Source: Azolla pinnata
Lineage: Eukaryota > Streptophyta > Polypodiopsida > Salviniales > Salviniaceae
Assembly: GCA_037176905.1 (NCBI GenBank)
Contig: JBBBWG010027113.1
Location: forward strand, 1-55,336
Reading direction: 5' to 3'
DNA length: 55,336 nucleotides
Of the stretch, positions 1-11,134 are shown in pieces. The translations under genes were made by a program, and so were the position numbers. Numbering within the stretch: position 1 is the first letter of the stretch; the number at the start of each line of letters is the position of its first letter. The notes under the pieces are model-generated. The model was not told where the DNA came from. It searched no databases and saw only the letters and a list, made by a program, of their open reading frames with translations.

Positions 1-590
1 TATATATAACTAGCAAAACTATGAATTACATTTTAACATCTATTCAAATTCGAAATTTCAGATTAACGCCGCCTTTTAAAAAATCAACGTTCGATTCGTT
101 GATTTGATTTACAACCGACGAATCATTTGATTAATTCTGGGCTTAAGTTGCACCAAATCGATTTAAGATTGATGCTCGATTAATTGATTCGCACCGAATT
201 AACATGTTTATCGGTCGATTAGATTTTAAATGAACCAATTGAATGGTGTAAGGGAATCGATTGATAAACAATGGTGAGAAGTAGGAGCAATTGGTAAATA
301 GCAATGGGAAAATTAAGAATCAATGCACATTAGAAACAATAGATTGGATGTGGTTAGTAAGACAAGGACAAAATCGATTACAAAGAAGTGATTTGGAAAT
401 AGCAATTGTAAGGGAAGGATTAAAATCAATTACTGGGAAGCAATTAGGAATAATATCAATTAACTTTATATTAACAATTGGGTGCTAATTGTTAGTGGAA
501 GATGCGTTAATTTGTAATTTCTGATTTTAGTAGGTGTTAAAACGTGAAAAAATTACTAAAAATTACAAAAAAAAATTCTTTTAAAGAGAA
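1..590. mobile_element. MITE-like element, copy 1 (non-coding, inverted-repeat ends)
   Basis: Positions 28-69 read on the minus strand closely match 504-545 on the plus strand. Both start GCGTTAAT and end TGTTAAAA-GT, and roughly 36 of 42 positions agree. The two arms enclose about 430 bp of AT-rich DNA with no convincing coding frame. A second element with the same arm sequence lies at 30998-31423. Small size, lack of coding capacity and inverted termini suggest a miniature inverted-repeat transposable element. The left end is probably cut by the window edge, and the right end (about 575-590) is uncertain. The superfamily cannot be assigned. Confidence 0.55.
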
Positions 591-599
591 TTAATCAAA

Positions 600-2089
600 T
601 TTGTTAACCAATTTAGCAATGAAATTTATGGTTGATTGAAAATTCATTCTTGCTAATCAATCCAGAATATATGTAATATATGATTATTATAATTTGGGGA
701 TAATCTAATAAGTTATTCATCCGCTTCAAATCCCTCAATAGCTTAGTAGCTCAAATTTCCTTAATTTAATTGAAATTCGATTGGATCTAGCTCGAGCTCC
801 GGATTCAGCTCAAGTTAGGTGCATGTGGCTGATTCAAAATTCAGTTGAATCTAACTCGAAGTTATTATAAACCCGATTTGGTTTCCAAATCCTTGACTAA
901 TTCGAATTCAATTGAATCTGATCTAGCTTGAGTTTATAACCGCAAATCCACTGTGTGACTTGACTTGACTGGTTTTAAAGCCAATCTAAAAATGGTCTCA
1001 AATTTTTTTTAACATCAACATTATACTCGAACAATTTGATTGCCCTTACTTCAATCAAAATATGCTTATGCCAAACCGAATCGTTGAGAAGCCCACATGT
1101 CACCCTTGAAATACTGGCAAACATATATACATGTAGCCCATGGCTCAAGCCTGCTAACTCATATAAGTTTGCACTCGAGCAAGACAAAAAAAATTGAATC
1201 AATGTTATCGATGGCAACAAAAAATAGTCTCAAATGGTAGGGATAATTTGAGAGCTGTTGCCTTTGTATAAATGTTCCAAGAGCTGTGCTTCATATTATT
1301 TCAAGTAGAGTTGTGACCCTTGAGGAACTATAATAACATAAATCAACTATGGAAATAGTCGTAGAGTTCATATCATAACACACATTAGGAAAACTCTCGT
1401 TTTTCTTATGTGAAAGGTGAACTAATAGCTCCTCAAGAGCATTTTGATGACTATCATCACCTCCTCGAGAGATACTAAGACCTCTCATACAACATATCCA
1501 AAACCATGGCTTAACTTCCACAAGATCAATCACAATACATTAAAAAGTGTTCGCCATCAACCATATATTCAATGGGGTAACTGCAAAAGAGAATATATAT
1601 TAAAAAACCAATCAGCATGCAGAGATTCTAGCTCTCCCAACATTAAAATCTTTCAGGGTTATGTGAACATCGGTCTATATATACATGGTATGCCAGCAGC
1701 AGTGAATCACCATGCATCCATGGAATAAACTACTGGGAAATAGTCGTGTAGCGACACTTTCATATATCTAAATGTATGAGCATATATAAAGACATTACTG
1801 GGTCTTATGAATGAAATAAATACAAACTTGAGTGACTCTGGAATTTTCCAATGAATTTTGCTTTATCATCAACTTGTTTGTACGAAGTATGTACATCTCC
1901 CCGAATAATAATGATCATACATCCAGAGTACATGATGCACATGGTACACAAGCCCAAACGCATATTTTTCAAATGATCTGCATCACAAGAATGTTTCTTT
2001 TATATAACAAACTTGGGAACACGCCCATTTGATGAGCCTCCTAACCATAACATTTCGCTGCTTCAAAGTGGATTCATATATCCAAATAG
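600..2089. other. AT-rich intergenic DNA, no gene seen
   Basis: The open frames here are short, overlap on both strands and match no family I know. Positions 781-940 carry degenerate GCTTGAG/CTCGAG-type low-complexity sequence, which recurs at 23945-24310 and 50500-50830. Confidence 0.5.
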
Positions 2090-2405
2090 TTTAATGGATG
2101 TATCTACTCATGGATACCGCCTTGGAGATACGTATCCATGGATTGAATCAAGAAAATAAGTACTACTGGATCGATACATGTGTATATGTATCCATGAATT
2201 GATAAATGAAAATACACACCTATGAATCGATGGGCATAGGTATTCAGGGATCAGTTCATGGATCAATTCATGGATATATGTACTCGTGGATCAATTTATG
2301 GAGATACAAACTCATGAATCAATCAATGCACGTGAATACAAACCCATGAACCGATATGACCATTTTTTACTCATGGATCAATATATCGGTATGAATGGAT
2401 CGATA
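2090..2405. repeat. Degenerate array of GGATCAAT / CATGGATA-like motifs
   Basis: Variants of 'catggatcaattcatggata' recur every few tens of bases (for example 2100-2150, 2185-2210, 2255-2310, 2370-2405). Many GATC, GGATC and ATCGAT words are present. The array ends about 75 bp past the stop codon of the DUF538 gene and may lie partly in its 3' UTR. The period is irregular, so this looks like an old decayed array. Confidence 0.5.
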
Positions 2406-2480
2406 TAAAAAAAACTACAGCAAAGCGAGTGCATATAGCGTGTATGTACCTGGAAGTGATTCCATGAAGCGTACTTCTCT

Positions 2481-2990
2481 TCAAACCAAGGAGCGAGACC
2501 CTCTCTCGCACTCAGGAACATCATCGAAGTTTGAGGCAGGATAATTGACAGATATGGGGCCAATCTCAAATGCCACCTGACCATTAGATGATGAAGTCCG
2601 GATGGCCGAGATTGTCCACCATTTATACATAGCTTTTACAGAAACACCGTTTAGGTCATGCATATACCCTTGCTTGATGGTTCCTGAGATGGATGAAGCG
2701 TAGGAAACTGGATACGGCCTATCTCCGGGTATGGTGAAGTGGCATGGTTCAACGAGCTTCACCTTGAAGTTTCCACTCCTCTCGTCGAGATCATATGAGA
2801 CCACGGTCGCAGGGATGAGCCCGACGGGGAACCCGTGGCCATGGAGCTCGGCTTGCACGGCACTTGAAACGTTCTTGATTAGAAGGCCATCGACGGCGAC
2901 GGCGGCGTCGTGGGCGATTCTTGCGGAAGATGAAAGGATCCACGCGGATTGAAGGATGCAGAGGAGCAGCAGGAGAGCGAGGGCGTCCAT
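2481..2990 (-). CDS. DUF538 family secreted protein (169 aa)
   Basis: This is a single-exon gene of 169 codons plus stop. I chose the ATG at 2990 because the reading after it is a clean signal peptide: MDALA, then a run of Leu/Ile, ending near Ser-Ser-Ala-Arg at about residue 24. Upstream in-frame sequence is only repeat-derived (Phe tracts from a GAA/TTC microsatellite). Residues about 30-150 have the DUF538 pattern: a short helix leading to HGFPVGLIP, then alternating beta strands (VVSYDLDERSGNFKVKL, CHFTIP, ISGTI, VSVKAMYKWWTI) and a C-terminal IGPISVNYP strand. DUF538 is a plant family of small secreted or wall-associated proteins with a lipocalin-like beta fold. Its biochemical role is poorly known and I infer none. 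The leader region carries a CTT-type microsatellite and a 235-bp tandem duplication. Confidence 0.85.
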   Translation of the reverse strand: MDALALLLLLCILQSAWILSSSARIAHDAAVAVDGLLIKNVSSAVQAELHGHGFPVGLIPATVVSYDLDERSGNFKVKLVEPCHFTIPGDRPYPVSYASSISGTIKQGYMHDLNGVSVKAMYKWWTISAIRTSSSNGQVAFEIGPISVNYPASNFDDVPECERGSRSLV

Positions 2991-3162
2991 GCCTGAGTCC
3001 CTCCTGCGCCTGGCAATGGGGAATTTCTCGGTTTCCTCGTCTCTGTTGAAGATGTGGCTAGGGTTTTCTCTGATGCTTCGCCATCGTCGTGGGTCGTCGT
3101 GTTTTGCTCTTTTACATTGTGCTCTTTTAAAACGTGGTAGCATTATGCGTTTGTATGGCCGG

Positions 3163-3625
3163 CATATTCTCGAGAAGAAGAAGAAGAAGAATTGGAAGAA
3201 GAAGAACTGGAAGAAGAAATCGATGGATCGGGCCCATTCATACTTGGCAGTTGAGATTACATTCAAAGCATAATAGTTGTTTCTCAGGGACAATCAGATC
3301 ACTAATCGATCGGAAATGTTTTGTTGTATTTTCAATGGGTTTTGATTGGAGGCGATAGAGTTTTGTGTTTGATTGGCTTAGGTACTTGGGTATGCGACAT
3401 ATTCTCTAAGAAGAAGAAAAAAGAAGAGGAAGTCGATGGATCGCGTCTGTTCACACATGGTGGACGAGATCACATTCAAAGAAGAATAGTTGTTTGTCAT
3501 GGAAAATCATTAATCAGAATTGTTTTTCGCATTTTCAATGGGTTTTCATTGAAGGTTATCGATAGAGCTTTACCAACCCCATTGTATAAGGTTGTGAGTA
3601 ATCATCTTTGGTACTTGGGTATGGG
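3163..3625. repeat. 235-bp tandem duplication upstream of the DUF538 gene
   Basis: Copy 1 (about 3163-3397) and copy 2 (about 3398-3625) align from 'catattct' through an AAG-rich tract, 'cgatggatcg', 'attcaaag..aatagttgttt', 'ttttcaatgggttttgattg' and 'ggtacttgggtatg'. Copy 1 contains the better AAG microsatellite (3173-3219). The pair lies 170-640 bp upstream of the DUF538 start codon, so it probably overlaps that gene's promoter or 5' leader. Confidence 0.75.
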
Positions 3626-4352
3626 GTATTGTTAGAACGTGAGAAATGGTTTATTATTTGATGGGCTTTCTGGAGTATCTAAACAAGCATGTGAGGTAAA
3701 AGGGAAATTAATTTAATAATTTTCACAATTATGTTGTATGAGAACTTTGCCTGAAGAGGAGTTACCCCCAGGACACGATTGTTTCTATCTCATTATTAAC
3801 AAAGAGGAATCATAAATAGGGTACACTTAATGTTCACAATTCAACGGTTGACAAATACACAAGGTAAGCCCTAGGACAAGCCCAACATTGGCTCAACGCT
3901 CGATGTACTTGTAGCGAGAAGCAAGTATTTGAATAAACATGAGCAAAAGAAGGGCGAACTCGATAGTTGACAATCTCAACGACGACAAGAACACCCAAAT
4001 CTTAAATGAAAGGAGGAATCTTGACCCTCTCGGACATAGGCTCAACATTGGAGAGATTTTTCGAAGATCAGCAATTTCTGGATCGAATCAGGTTTCTCTC
4101 ATCAAATTCCAAGTGCATGGTTTTTAGGTGCATAAGGAGCACTTGGCTCAACAAGCTTGGCCTGAGACTTTGACAAACAATGTCTTACAAGACAAGCTCA
4201 ACACGTGTGAACTCAAGTGCTAAAGCCTAAACCCAAAGCCTTGAACCCTAAACCTTAAGTACCCCTTATTTTATCCATGTAAGTAATTACAGGAGGAATT
4301 TGACCCTTAATATTATCTAGTTGAATACTTTTAGTCTTCTAATTTGTTTGTT
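3626..4352. other. Intergenic DNA, no gene seen
   Basis: No family-like reading in either direction. The ORF at 3939-4127 is unsupported. Positions 4222-4262 hold loose CCTAAACC-type words. Confidence 0.45.
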
Positions 4353-5240
4353 CCTTTTTTTTTTGGTAAACGTATGTTTATATTAGAATTACATGTCAAT
4401 ACAAGGAAACCTTGCTATCGAAACTACTTCAAAAGTTGCAATATAACAAGGTCAATCTTGTACAAAACGATATAAATCTAACTCATTCGAGGACAAAGTT
4501 CCCATAAAACATAATTATAAAAATTGTCAAATCAAATTTCCTTTTATATTACATATATGATGAGATACTCCGGAAAGGTAGTCAACCTTTTAAGGTGTTG
4601 TAATACAAAACGATATGAATCTAACTTATCTAGAGACAAAGTTCCCATACAACATAATTATGAAAATCGTCAAATCAAATTTCCTTTAATCTTACATATA
4701 TGATAAGATATTCTAGAAAAGTAGTTAACCTCCTAAGGTGCTACAATACAAAACGACATAAATCCAACTCATCCAAGGACAAAGTTCCCATGCAATATAA
4801 TTATGAAAATTATCAAATCGAATTTCCTTTTATTCTACATATACGATCAGATACTCCAAAAAGCTTCTAAGGTGCTCCAATACAAAACGACATAAATCGA
4901 ACTCATCCGTGGACAAAGTTCCCATACAACATAACTGTGAAAATTATCAAATCGAATTTCTTTTTATCCTACATACATGAGAAGATACTCCAGAAAAGTA
5001 GCTAACCTTCTAAGGTGCTGCAATACAAAATGACATAAATCCAACTCGTTCGATGACAAAGTTCCCATACAACATAACTATAAAAATCGTCAAACCGAAT
5101 TTCCTTTTATCTTACATATACGATGAGATACTCCAGAAAGCCCATCAAACAACAAATCATTCCGCAAGTTCCAATTATACCACGTACATAAATACTTCCG
5201 AGAATCAAACACAACCTTATATGTTGGAGTTTTTATGTAC
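4353..5240 (-). mobile_element. Possible 5'-truncated non-LTR retrotransposon tail (minus strand)
   Basis: Ten Ts at 4355-4364 would be the poly(A) end of a minus-strand retroelement. Reading leftward from about 5230 on the minus strand, one frame gives WYNWNLRNDLLFDG, followed by the tandem units. This resembles the W-x-R-N-x-x-x-F stretch near the C terminus of plant LINE reverse-transcriptase polyproteins. The element would be cut at its 5' end near 5235-5240, about 145 bp before the MOS4 start codon. I found no clear target-site duplication. The call rests on a short motif and the poly-T, so it is tentative; a plain minisatellite is the alternative. Confidence 0.35.
4461..5166. repeat. 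Five tandem copies of a ~143-bp unit
   Basis: Units begin with 'tacaaaacga' at 4461, 4604, 4747, 4881 and 5024, giving spacings of 143, 143, 134 and 143 bp. Each carries 'gacaaagttcccata', 'tcaaat(c)gaatttcctttta', 'gatactcc' and 'taaggtgct'. Copy 3 lacks about 9 bp. Copies differ by scattered point changes. The array lies inside the putative retrotransposon tail. Confidence 0.85.
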
Positions 5241-5382
5241 TTAATTTTCTTCTCTCTTCTCTCTTCTCTTCTCTGAGTCCTTTCCTGCTGCTCCATCGCT
5301 CTGAGTCCTTTCCTGCTGCTCCATCGCTCCTCCCCGACGACACAGACCGAGAGAGGTTTCCTGAGCCGTGCTTCGTTTCGCC

Positions 5383-8300
5383 ATGGGCGACGTTCTGATG
5401 CTGAAAGGTGCTCCGTCTCCTTGGAGCTCTGGCCTGCTCGACAACCCCGACATCGATGCCCTCCCTTACATCGACCACGACTACGCCGATCCCACGGTGA
5501 AAGCCGAGGTGGACAAACTCATCGAAGAGGAGATACGCCATAGCTCCAAGCGCCCTGCCGATTTCCTGGCACAGCTGCCTCCTGTTCCGAAGCTTGATTT
5601 CACGGTCTGGCCTCTCCTCTCTCCCTTCTGCTTTCGACTTCTATCAATTTTCGGTTTTTCGGCTTTCTTCTGCTTATTTGCTCCTTGCTCGTTAGCCTTA
5701 TTCTGGTTGTTTGCTCTCCTTACTCATTAGCTTTCTCTGCATTTTGTTCTATGCCTCTTAGCTGTGTTCTGGCATCTTGTTACGCGCTTCTGGCATTCGT
5801 CTCTTCTCAGTTCCATCACTGTCTTTCTGCTTTCCACTTCGATTGGCTTTTGAAATTTATTAGAGGTTTTCATTAGATTGAGACAATACCTCGATCCCTG
5901 TCTTTCCATTGTACCTTCGAACTCCTTTTGAAATGATTTGTGTGCTTCTTTATCCATTCCACCTGGATATTATGTTTACTTCATTGTGATTTCTCGTGGG
6001 TTTGAACGTGGCATTTTCTTGGAGTTTTACTTGTCTTTGCATAAACAAACCGAGGTTTTTTTATTTCTACGGAGTTCTTTTTCCTCAAATCCCCCCTTGC
6101 GCTTTGTTTTGTGTAAGAAGGCGACTCTTGTACTTCTGTTTGTATCATATTCGTGTGCTAGAATGCCCCATTTCATGTCAATGTTCTGTTCATAGCAGTA
6201 AATTTGGAACTGCCAATCGCATGTTGTATTTTTTTTGTGTATCAAGCCTGTCAGATATCATTAGATGTAGTTTTGACATTGTTGGTCCAGTTTTGACATT
6301 TTGTGGAGTGCATCTATTTGTCTATTAAAATTGATCAGGGTCAGATTGATTTCATTTCCAAGACTGGCCATGCTGCTTATTCTGCTCTGGTTATTGAATG
6401 TTCATGTATTGTCGACACTTTTTTGATACTTCGTAATGTAATGTATGCTAGTTTGTTAGATTAGACGTCTGGAAAGGTTTCTTATACGAATCTATCTTCA
6501 CTTTGTATGGGGTGAATTCGTTTTTCCATTTCACATATTCAAGGATTTTGTTCATGTCTTTGCGTCAGATATGGACCTTTTGTGTTTTGCATCTCATCTC
6601 TGGCAATATCTTGTTACCTTTGTTCCATGTCAATTGTTTGACGTAAATCTCAGTATCTACAACTCTTTCTTCAAATAACATGGATTCCCTAATGATAAAA
6701 AGAATGAAATTTGAAGTTCATTGGAGGTGTAAATTATGAGGTTTCCCGAGTATACGGTTTCAAGTTTATTGTTGGCTAAAATTGAAAATGTTTTACATTA
6801 TACTTCAGAGCTTAACCATATATCCTAGCATCTGGGGTTCTGTAAATGAAAAATGTGGATTCATTGGACCTGTAGATTATAAGAATAGCTTTTGAAGTTC
6901 ATTGGACCTGTAGATTATAAGATTACTAGAGTATGATTGTAGGTTTAGTGTTGGTGAAATTAATGTCTTTGTTTATACTGCAGAACTTCCCTGCAAATCT
7001 TAGTATCTAGTATTCTTTTATTGAATAATATGGATTCCTTGATGATAAAAGAATGCATTTTGTAGTTAAATGGAGCTCTAGGTTATAAGGCTGGCAGAGT
7101 ATATAATTGCAGGTTTCATGACCAAAATTGAAATGTCTCTGTATACTGCAGAACTGCCCTATGCTTGGTAAGGAATATGAGCGTGTACGTGCTGGAAAAC
7201 CTGGTACTATGCTTGATATGTCACGATATGGACTAGAGCCCCCTCCATTGAACAGACGCAATGATGTCAATGCTTGGAAGCATGCCCTTCATAACGCAGA
7301 AAGCCAGCTTCAACATCAAATATTAAGGTGGGGCCTCTCTTCTAAGAGGACAGAAGACATTTTCTTCGTAAGATCAATGTCCCAATGAAATTGCTTCAAT
7401 ATTCTATTTTTGCTAGGTCTGCATCTTTAAATTCAAATTTGGGTTTTGTGGCATTTTTACCTTTGGCTTCTTTAATTAACTTTTCACATACTGTCTGAGC
7501 CGTCTAATACTACTTAGGTTGGTTACCTTATTTATCACACAGAGAAGATTGTAAACATTTTTTTGCCAAAGCTACCATGCAGTCATGTTGATGCCGAGTC
7601 AAAGTGTGCATACTGTATTAACATCAAAGAACCCTGAAAGTATCCAATAAAATAAAATACACATCAAAGAACCCTGAAAGTGAGTAATTTTTGTTCATTC
7701 TATTGACTCTACTGTTGAAAAACGTTTTCTATCATATGCATTTATGTGTTCTTGCTCGCATCTAGCTACTAATAGAACAGTTTGAGCACTTACAAACTAC
7801 CATCATATTGGTCATTCAATGCATTACAGTGTTGAAATAGCAGGCCAGAAAACTATACCATGAATGCGTTTTTGAATTTGCGATTTCTGACGTAAATCCT
7901 ATTCTAACTATCTTCCTTTCTAGGATCCCCTTTGCAGTCAATTATTATGCCTGGGCTATAGGTGATACCTACTGTGTGGCAGTGGCAAAATTTTGACTAT
8001 AGAGTTATAAACCAATATAACAGCAAAAAACGAAATGTGCGCTAGATGTCAGAAATTTCGCAAAAGTGAATTTTTTTCTGCATTGCCTATATGTTCCAAG
8101 CATGTACTTTTTTCTTGCATATTTATATGTTCTCTTCCGTTTGCATTCCTATGCTGATATATATCCAGGTCCCTATTTCTGTCTGAGACAATTCTGCTGA
8201 CTAGAAGAAGCTTGTAGTTCAGGCTATTGATTCCAGACATCAATTGTTAAAGCAGAGTTACTATACCCTTGCTTATTCAAAACATTTCTGTCTTTTAGGG

Positions 8301-10207
8301 AATAATTCAATAGTAGAAATAAGTTGGGTGGAACTCACAGAAGAAGCCTGTAGTTAAGGATGTTTCTTCCAGACATTGATTGTTAAAGCAGAGTTACTGT
8401 ATCCTTGCTTATTCAAAACATTTCTGTATTTTAGGGAATAATCCAATAGTAGATATAAATTGGGCGAAACTCTAAAGGCATATTTGAGGAAGTCTATATT
8501 ATCTTGTAATCTGTTGCTTGCTGCTACCTGTAATGTTATTTTTCTTATTGTTTTAATTATAATCTTAGGTATGCATAGATTAAGAAAGTCACTTTCAGAT
8601 GTTGGATATGCTAAGGTATCTTAATTGGTATGCTAATCTAAAATTGTTGTTGGCATATATGGGTCTATTAAGATTTAGGTTCAGCTGATGGTTTTTATTT
8701 GTTATTTTTAGAATGGAAAATCTGGACTTGATGCTAAAATATGGTGGCCAAGCACGGAAAGTTCATAATCAACATCTAGAAGCATTTTTAGCAAGGTTTG
8801 TTATTTTTTAATTTTGCCATTCATGCTCGATATACTACTATTAGTATAAACTTGTCATTGCCAAATATCATAATAACTTCTCATAATATTTGTGATCTTA
8901 GATAAAAAACAGGCCCAAAACATTAAGAAAGAGGTAGATTAATACTATATAATCATACTAGGGGGAAGTAAAGTTCATGAAAATGAAAGTAACAAGCAAA
9001 TCTTTTAGATGAATTGCTCTGAAACACAAAATCTTAGTAGGTTAATTTAGATTTACAATTTTTCATAATTGCGTGCCATTTAAGGTTTGTTGTCTAGCAC
9101 AAAATACAACCTGAATTCAACTTGGAAGTTCAATGTACTAGGTAACATTGATGTAGTGCTGCTCTTATATATGCAACCATAAATTATAAATTTTCTAATT
9201 TTTATAAATGCACAGTTTAGGGCTAGTTGCTTAAGATGTGTAGATGTGCTGCATCTTATGCATACAATCATAAATTATATATATATTTTATTGTCAGTGG
9301 CTGTCTTGCTGCAAGGCAGCTCTATAGGATTAAAACTATTGTTTGCTTGGGGTGCTTTGATCTCGTCCTGCATTATAAGCTACCACTCATTTGAAAGTTC
9401 GTATGCCCTTGCCTTTCCTGAGTTCGAGGGATTCTCCCTCTTCATAGAGAAGAGTCTGAGGGAGGGATGGAGTGCATCATGGAATTGGACTGCTGAGTCT
9501 TGTGGGCACATGCTCCCGATCTGGTGATTTATCACACTAAACCTCATCACTGGAGTAGCATGTTGCTTCTGATCATCTTGAATCTGAAATTCACTGTCCA
9601 TTCCTTCTCAGAAGTGATTTGATTGTTTATAGGTTTCAACCTATCTAGCTGGTCTCTGATGGCCCTCAATTTGCCACTTCTATTTTCAGGGAGTCATTAC
9701 AACAATATCTTCATGATTGTAATCTTTTAACATTTTCGCTAGCGAGTTTGTCTTTTTTTGAGTGCTTACAGTATGCAGTCACACTTATTCCTTTTCCTAA
9801 AATATAATTTCTGGTTCTCATTCAGTTGTAGGTTTAGTTTGTTTCTGAGTATCCTACAGCACTATTGCAGGCCACGAGTCCATTATATTGATTGATGCAT
9901 TTGGGTTCAATTTGGATTTTCAGGTTACAGAGGATGGTTAGTGACTACAACAAACAAATTGAGGAGCTAAATAGAGAAAGAAAGCTGAACCAGGTTTAAT
10001 GGGCAATATCTTCTTAGTTTATGTTTCTATTCAAACATACTAAGCTATGTTTTATCTTTTTAGCAAGCTGTGGCCATGGAGCTTAATCGCCTGAGTTCCC
10101 AATGGAAGGAGCTCTGTCAAAAAAACATTGATATTGAAAATGCCTGTGCAAGTCTTGAAGCGGAGATCATCAGTCTGAAAAATGAAGCTGAAGAGAAGTA
10201 TGCCTAA
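5383..10207 (+). CDS. MOS4: Pre-mRNA-splicing factor SPF27/BCAS2 homologue (MOS4), 5 exons
   Basis: Exons 5383-5604, 7152-7327, 8712-8795, 9924-9993 and 10064-10207 give 231 aa with all frames closing. The protein is the BCAS2/SPF27 family: it opens with [20 protein letters not shown] and continues [18 protein letters not shown], then a helical region through [12 protein letters not shown] and a C-terminal coiled coil (about residues 135-231, [20 protein letters not shown]). Arabidopsis MOS4 (253 aa) is a core subunit of the nuclear NineTeen complex with CDC5 and PRL1. It works in spliceosome activation and innate immunity. The start ATG sits in a good context (gccATGG); the next in-frame ATG would remove conserved sequence. 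The exon 1 donor (GTCTGG) is weak. Introns 1 and 2 hold tandem repeats, those in intron 1 ending just before exon 2. The likely promoter is squeezed against a possible retrotransposon end at about 5240. The tail-to-tail neighbour is the LPAT gene. Confidence 0.93.
6641..7151. repeat. Three degenerate ~170-bp tandem units in MOS4 intron 1, up to the 3' splice site
   Basis: Units at about 6641-6804, 6805-6983 and 6984-7151 share 'aatcttagtatct', 'atggattcc.tgatgataaaa', 'gttcattggacctgtagattataag' (itself doubled in unit 2), 'agtatga.tgtaggttt' and an end like 'tatactgcagaac'. The third unit ends in the genuine acceptor. Unit 2 ends in an almost identical TATACTGCAG|AACTTCCC at 6983, and unit 1 ends in a decayed TATACTTCAG. 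Confidence 0.75.
8204..8476. repeat. 136-bp tandem duplication in MOS4 intron 2
   Basis: The block from 'gaagaagcttgtagtt' at 8204 is repeated from 'gaagaagcctgtagtt' at 8340. Shared stretches include 'gttaaagcagagttact', 'ccttgcttattcaaaacatttctgt' and 'ttttagggaata'. Divergence is roughly 10 to 15 percent by eye. Confidence 0.85.
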
Positions 10208-11134
10208 AGTTGGATTAAAAAAGTTCCCTTTGTTTACTGGCGTCAAACTGTTAGTAGCTGTTATGAAGTATAGGAATCTGAGTATTGCTCCAAATCATAA
10301 GATTTTTCCTGGTGGTGCAGAGGTGTGACATGGACTCCTGCAAAATCGGAATGGTGAGGTCCTATGGGATGTGATGCAGTGAGGACAAGGCGTTTCAAAG
10401 ACATACCATTATAGTCAAGTGGACCATCAAGAAGGATTTGGAAGTACACTGCAGCAAGCGCTAAGATGCCACTTCATTCATCAGTTTAGCTGCTTCCTTG
10501 TGTCTTGGTAATTATGCAGTGTTTTAGTCAAATTTCTATAAGTCAACTTTTTCTTGGAATCGTGAGCCATGTCCCTCTCAATACTCACCTCAATGTAAAC
10601 TCCGTTTGAGGAATTGGAATTCATGTCCTACGTTTCTATGCCTCTTAGATGTTATCTGATGGTGGATTTGCCTAACGTGGAAATATACAACATAATGTAA
10701 TGTATATTCTGCACCATTTTAGAACGTTTGCCTCAAAGCAACAGATTTTTTTTAGAACTCCCTGCGGTTGAAATGAGGTTTCTTATTTCAGATAAGCAAT
10801 CTTACACAAATCAACGTGAAAGTCTTGAACTCAAATATTTTCACTGGATTAGCATCCCGCACCAAAAAATAAAGAGTTAAAAAACTATTGCATATCGCAA
10901 CCTACAAAAGTAGAGTATTAATGCAAAAATCTGAGAAGAGGAAAATGTAAAATTCTATACGTCTGAGAAGTGCCTGTGACAGGCACATTTGCCTTCTCAG
11001 ATGCTGGACTAGCTAAAGCAATATCAAACTTCTTATTCCATTTTTATGTAGACAAAGAGAATCGGTTTCGTACAATATAATAGTGGATGTCCAAAAAATA
11101 GATTTTAGGAGGCCGCCAGGAAAATGCAGAGACC
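10208..11134. other. Convergent 3' flanks of MOS4 and LPAT, no gene seen
   Basis: This 0.9-kb spacer between two stop codons should hold both 3' UTRs. Open frames are short and unlike any family I know. Confidence 0.5.

Noticed and set aside
2991..3293. N-terminal extension of the DUF538 frame (101 more residues)
   Set aside because: It has Phe tracts from a microsatellite and basic filler, and it would bury the clear signal peptide that begins at 2990.
4461..5166. CRISPR-like array
   Set aside because: The units are contiguous 143-bp tandem repeats without spacers, in a plant genome.
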